DNA from: Circinella umbellata
Lineage: Eukaryota > Mucoromycota > Mucoromycetes > Mucorales > Lichtheimiaceae
NCBI GenBank assembly: GCA_025093555.1
Contig: JAIWNF010000068.1
Coordinates: 124,001 to 188,000 of the forward strand
Direction: 5' to 3'
Length of the DNA stretch: 64,000 nucleotides
This document shows, one piece after another, positions 59,382 to 64,000 of this stretch. Position 1 is the stretch's first letter. Each line of letters opens with the position of its first letter. The notes below the pieces were generated by a model that saw only the letters and a list, made by a program, of their open reading frames with translations, made no database searches and was not told the origin of the DNA. Position numbers and translations under genes: made by a program.

Positions 59382-59984
59382 TTAAAAGAATTGGGTCCAT
59401 AATCCAACAGCAGCAACGGCACCAGTAAGAACAAGTGCATTTCCAGATCCCAAAGAAACACCTTCAGATCGATTAGAGCTATTATTGCTGGCATGATGAG
59501 TAGCACTACTATTACTACCAGAAGCAGAACTTGAACCATGACTTTTATGATCTGAAGCAGAAACACTTGCATTAAGTACTATATATAAAATAATAGAGTG
59601 AGTTATATTGTAAAATCATAAAACATCAATATATTATTATTTTATTGTAATACACTTACCATTGTTACCTGCGGAAGTAGAAGAAGAACCAGAAGCTGAA
59701 GCTGATGGAGCGGCTGCAGGACCTGGAGTAGGTACACTAGGTGCTGCTGAATTAATATCGGCTGGTTCAGCAGCAGTAGCGGGTGAATCAGTAGCACTGG
59801 CTGCTGCTGTTCCTGATGCTGCATCTGAAGCAGCATCAGAAGACATGGGATCTTCTGAAGCACTAGGTGTAGCAGCAGCTGGAGAAACTACCGCTAATGA
59901 GGGTTCATCATTGGCTTCTTTTTGAGCCAATACAGCAGTAGATAACAACGTCAAAATTAAAACAGCAGAAGATGAAATTTTCAT
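59382..59984 (-). CDS. Predicted GPI-anchored, Ser/Ala/Thr-rich cell-surface protein
   Basis: Two exons: 59660..59984 and 59382..59578, coding 173 residues. Residues 1-20 are a signal peptide (MKISSSAVLILTLLSTAVLA, cut before Q). The middle is Ala/Ser/Pro/Thr-rich (PSASASGSSSTSAG and similar), typical of O-mannosylated wall proteins, with an Asn/His/Ser-rich stretch in exon 2. The C-terminus ends in a hydrophobic segment (ALVLTGAVAAVGLWTQFF) after small residues (SLGSGN), as needed for GPI transfer. Without splicing the frame ends early in KCITIK and lacks the anchor signal, so the two-exon model is preferred. No enzymatic domain; a structural wall or membrane protein is likely (inference). 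Confidence 0.85.
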
Positions 59985-60502
59985 AATGTGTAAAAAGATT
60001 AATTCAAATAAAAGGGGAAGAAAAGATCGAATAATAATATCTTTTTTTTAAAAAAAAAACTTCCATCATTCAAACCCTTTTTATATTAAAAAAAAAGATA
60101 TATAATAAAAATACAAATGTGTAAATGTTATAATGGGAGAGGAGGGGGGGTAGGATGATCTGAAATGGGTCAAAATTTGTACAAATTAAACATATAGCAG
60201 GATTATTATTATTATTTTTTAATACAGACCCCTTAAAAAATCTTATGAAAATAAAAAGATGATGAATTTAATTGTATAATGAAAGGGGGAGACCAGACGT
60301 GAATAAAGACATTTGAGTTAGGAAAGCAAGGAGGTATATATATATAAAGCGAGAGAGAAAGAGAGAGAGAATGGGACTTGGATCAAGACACGAAAAAAAA
60401 AGTTTATGCATAATCCCAAAAAAAAAAGGAGTAGAGGGCTAGAACGTTTAAAAAGGTAGAAATGATAAATATATGATCCCTTCTTTAATAATTATTTGAT
60501 CT
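59985..60502. other. Intergenic
   Basis: Promoter of the GPI-protein gene and 3' side of the RhoGAP gene. A/G-rich runs (60345-60372) and poly-A; no gene. Confidence 0.5.
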
Positions 60503-62956
60503 TCAAGGATAACGACGTATTTTCCATTCTTCTCTATTTCCATTACTATTATTATTATTTTGTGATCTACGACGATATTGCATTTTTTCATTTTCTTGTA
60601 TTTTTGTTGCTAATTGTTCATCTTGAAGTATTTGTTGATGACGCTCCCATAGTGTTTGAAAATCTATATCTGGTATAGAAGATGATTCACTATCATCATC
60701 ATCATCATTATCATCATCATTATTTTTACTTGTTCCATAATCTTCTTCATTAAATCTACTACTAGTACTCATAATAGATATCATATCTGAATCTTTTTGT
60801 GTTTGTGATTCATTTGTATGGTTCTCTTCATTCGTTCGCCAAGATCTACAAAGTAAACTATGCCATTCACACATTGTATCGCGTAACATGGCTTCTTCTT
60901 CATCTTGTTGTGCAATTGAAATATCGTCAAATAAGGATAATCCATCATCGTCATCGTTATTATAGTTATCTTCTTGTCGATCATCATTACCACCAAGAAA
61001 CCATCCACCACGATAGTGTTCATATTTTGGTTCAACTTGTCCATTCCATTGAATTCCATGTGATAAAAGTCCCCAGTAAATGATGAATAGAGTAAAGAAA
61101 ATGTAAGGTTCAAAACAGCACATTCCCCATATTGCCTGATAAAATTCATATAATAGTACTAATAAAACAATGTTCATCACGCTGATCCATGCCACATATC
61201 CTATAGGTTTATCTAAACACAAAAATAAAGTTTATTAAAACAAAAAAAAATAACTCCCCACCTCCCCCCTTTCTTTTTGTTACCTGGTAATAAATGTAGG
61301 ATAGTATCCCTTATTGATTTTAATTCTTCAAGTAGATCTTTGGGTGGCGATTGTTCTATCAAATGAGGTGATGATGATTGAATAGGGGACCTGGCACGTG
61401 GTGTCGATATATCATCATCATATTCATCATATTCATCTTGTTGTTGTTGTTGTTGATTTATTTCCATAGGTCGTTTAGTAGTATCTGAATTATAATATAA
61501 TTCTTCACCAGTAGATCTTGGCCGTACTAAGGGTGAGAATGTAGATTGTTGTTTTTGTTGAATAGTTCGTTGTAAAGTTTCTACATTTTTTGTATCATCC
61601 TTTTCTTGTGTTTTTTCATCTATGGGTATATCTGCAAAAATTTGTCTTGGTATGGGCCGAATAGGCTGAGGTGACAATGGTAAAAGTGGATCACTTTTTG
61701 TGGCTCGTGGATCTACAAAAGTATTTTTTGGTAAAGGTGGCACAGGAGGTACTACTACTACTCCATCAGCCCCTCCGCGAAGACCCATCGATTTTTTCCT
61801 CGTGTGCATAATAGAAGATCCTGCTATGATTTGAGCGGATAAAAGTTGCATAGTAAATAATTCTTGAAATTCAATTAAAAATTCCAATACACGTTGAGAA
61901 ATACGATATTGAACAGGTGAACGATGCTGTGGATGGCTGAGAATACCTGGAGAAAATACCACGGCTAAATTAGCTGCATCCATTTTTGTATCGGTTGCAT
62001 TGGATGCGAATAAACTCAGCATATCCAAAAGGTATAATAATAAATGTTGATGTGATATAGGGAGTTGCTGAATAAGATGTTGGAATGCTTCAATACGTTC
62101 TTCATTGGAATGGTAATGTTTGTCACCTAAATGAATTGACATTCACCATCCCAACAATGTTAGAGTATTCACATAATAAAAATTAACTTTTGTCCCCGGG
62201 GGGTTGCTACGATACAACGTATTCACACAAAAAAAAAGGTTCACCGAGAAAATGATACTTACTCATGACATTACGAAAGTCTTTATAAAATGCATGAGGA
62301 ATAACAGGTTCAGGAAGTTTATTTAAATAACGTCGAAGTGCAGTACTTGCATCATGAATAGTATAACCAAGCCAGTTTAAGTTCAAACCATAAGATTCTT
62401 TTGGATTATCAAATAATGTTTGAAGGATATTAACACGTCTTGTATTCCCGCATATTCGAAATATACCTTCTGTCTGTAAACCTATTATTTATTTTATTTT
62501 TAACACGGAGCAGATATATGATAATTTTAAAAATATTATTTTACCATGAGCTTTTAAAAATGAACCACATTTGGCTACAGCAAGTGGAATAATACCCGCT
62601 CTTCTATGTTTAATTGCTTCTTCATCAACATATCCAACAGTAGATCGGGCATAACAAATTGATTCACATAAAGGAACTCCATAAACACCTTTTTAATAAA
62701 TAGTACATACATTAATATTTTTCGATATTTTTTTTAAAGTTTCACCCTCCTCCATCTCAGGGGAGCAGACTTGTCATTATTTAGAAACTAAAATAACAGT
62801 AAATGACTCATTCTATTTACCTTTTGAATTTTTATTATTTGAGTCTATAGGACTCACTTTACGTGTATTTCCTGTTCCTCCTGAAGCAACTCTTCGAAAC
62901 CAACTACCAAAAGATTTTTTTTTAACAAGTGTAGGTGTTGTTGATGCTGCTGTCAT
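60503..62956 (-). CDS. RhoGAP protein with C-terminal transmembrane segments
   Basis: Five exons: 62821..62956, 62545..62688, 62263..62481, 61284..62126, 60503..61212, coding 683 residues. Residues about 48-240 are a RhoGAP domain: VYGVPLCESICYAR, IIPLAVAKCGSFLKAHG, LQTEGIFRICGNTRRVNILQ with the arginine finger R102, TALRRYLNKLPEPVIPHAFY, LPISHQHLLLYLLDMLSLFA, and KMDAANLAVVFSPGIL. This stimulates GTP hydrolysis by Rho/Cdc42-type GTPases, controlling wall synthesis and actin; the order resembles yeast Sac7/Bag7. Residues 241-447 are disordered, with Pro-rich and poly-Gln parts. Exon 5 adds two hydrophobic stretches (GYVAWISVMNIVLLVLLYEF and YIFFTLFIIYWGLLS, about residues 452-500), followed by an acidic tail, so the protein is probably membrane-anchored. 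Confidence 0.9.
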
Positions 62957-62995
62957 AAAATAGAAATAATTATAATGATATTAAAAAAAAAAAGA

Positions 62996-63034
<39 letters not shown>

Positions 63035-64000
63035 AGAAAAGAGAAAACAGAAAAGTTTTTTTTAGATGAAAAAAGAAGAAAAGAAAAAATAATCCTAAAA
63101 AAAAAAAAAGCAATTTGTTGTGCAGATTGCGGCCAATGTGCTACTTTATCCTAAAGTTGTACATAGTGTAACGATTAAGAAATCTTTAGCCTCTTTTTTT
63201 TTTCTTCTTTAATATGAAAAAGACAACAAGGACCCAGAAAGAAAAAAAAAAGTGTGTAACATCATTATTGTAGCATTATTTTTTATTGTTCAGTTATTGT
63301 TGAAGTGATCAGGTGCGAATTTGTTTCTCGGTGAACTTTTCCCGATTCTTTTCACGATGATTATAAACAAATCTATTTATTAATATCATTTTAATCAACG
63401 AATTATAAAAGTACATGGCTCTTCATTTCACAATAAAGGACAACAATTCTTATTATTAAAAAATAACCTTTTTTTAATAATTAATAGGAAAGAGGATAAT
63501 GCTAATTCATCCCGCTTTTTTTTTAATACATTTAAAACTCAAAGAAACTTTTTTTTTTTCAGCCCGGGATTTTACCACAAATGAGAAGATTATACTATGT
63601 CACAGGTCCCTTTTATTTAAGGTATAACATGAGTCACACTAGTAACTCATGGTAATACCATGCAGAAAAAAAATTATAGTATTTAGTAATAGGTATAGAT
63701 AATTTTAAAGAAAAACTTATTCATGGATGTATATATAATCATTATCCTAAATAGTAATAATCCATTGACATCATAGTTTTATAAGCAGTTCACGTGTTTT
63801 ACTTCTGTCCCCCCTCCCCTTCCTCGTCATATTGATTGTTCATACGTACGTAGTCAAGCGAAAAAAAAACAGGATATTATACTTTTTTATGGTATATTTG
63901 CGCTGTATTAATTAACCACATAAAAGTCTCTCTTATTTTAATCTATACATATTACCATTTATAATTATGAACGGTATACTCTTTTATTTATTTTCTAAGA
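62957..64000. other. Upstream of the RhoGAP gene; no further gene seen
   Basis: An (AT)n microsatellite covers about 62997-63027. The rest is AT-rich with homopolymer runs; a short C/T run lies at 63808-63825. No coding exon recognised up to the right edge. Confidence 0.5.
62997..63027 (+). repeat. (AT)n microsatellite
   Basis: About 15 alternating TA units roughly 40 nt upstream of the RhoGAP start codon, i.e. in its promoter or leader. Confidence 0.9.

Noticed and set aside
59662..59925. Ala/Glu-rich plus-strand frame opposite the GPI-protein gene
   Set aside because: Antisense reading of the Ser/Ala repeats; the minus-strand frame has signal peptide, intron and anchor signal.
1..64000. 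tRNA, rRNA and CRISPR features
   Set aside because: I looked for tRNA B-box and cloverleaf patterns and for spaced direct repeats but found none convincing by eye; a covariance-model scan would be needed to exclude a tRNA.

Overview
The window is nuclear DNA from a filamentous fungus, most likely an early-diverging one of the Mucoromycota (Mucorales-like); the genus cannot be told. The reasons are very AT-rich intergenic DNA, genes split by many short GT-AG introns (about 40-250 nt), pyrimidine-rich tracts before start codons, Asn/Gln/Ser/Thr homopolymer runs in regulatory proteins, and a gene set that includes eIF2B-beta, UDP-glucose dehydrogenase, an ERT1/acuK-type activator, CSC1, allantoate-permease-type MFS transporters and a DASH subunit. 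All multi-exon models below were joined by eye on splice sites and reading frame; each joined frame closes exactly on a stop codon.

Layout. 1-321: 5' end of an eIF2B-beta gene (minus). 322-9800: gene-poor DNA holding a dispersed duplication (1130-1603 and 7274-7745), a possible solo LTR, a decayed multi-exon gene (3437-5170, minus) with a palindromic MITE inside it, and a three-unit tandem repeat (5661-5985). 9805-14264: a LITAF-like zinc/membrane protein and UDP-glucose 6-dehydrogenase (both plus). 14265-24180: second gene-poor block, with a PIF/Harbinger transposase pseudogene, a decayed multi-exon gene again split by a MITE, and a pogo-like helix-turn-helix relic. 24181-34694: an unrecognised coiled-coil protein (plus), a small CYSTM protein (minus), a CSC1/TMEM63 channel (minus) and an ERT1-like Zn2Cys6-PAS activator (plus). 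37553-42598: a tandem pair of MFS transporters (plus). 44134-50910: a Kelch-transmembrane-kinase protein and a DDHD phospholipase (plus). 51489-62956: a Zn2Cys6 factor (minus), a PEBP protein (plus), a Dam1-like protein with a winged-helix-like tail (plus), a Myb + C2H2 factor (minus), a GPI-anchored protein (minus) and a RhoGAP with a C-terminal membrane hairpin (minus).

The genes do not form one pathway; this is an ordinary eukaryotic segment. Loose themes are cell surface and cell wall (UDP-glucuronate supply, GPI protein, RhoGAP, osmosensitive channel, Kelch receptor-like kinase) and carbon or nitrogen use (ERT1-like factor, two ACS-family permeases). The most unusual item is 44134-47595: signal peptide, about five Kelch repeats, one membrane span and an atypical kinase domain, i.e. 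a receptor-kinase layout. Next are the Dam1/winged-helix and Myb/C2H2 domain combinations, and two TA-flanked palindromic MITEs that each lie inside a decayed gene.
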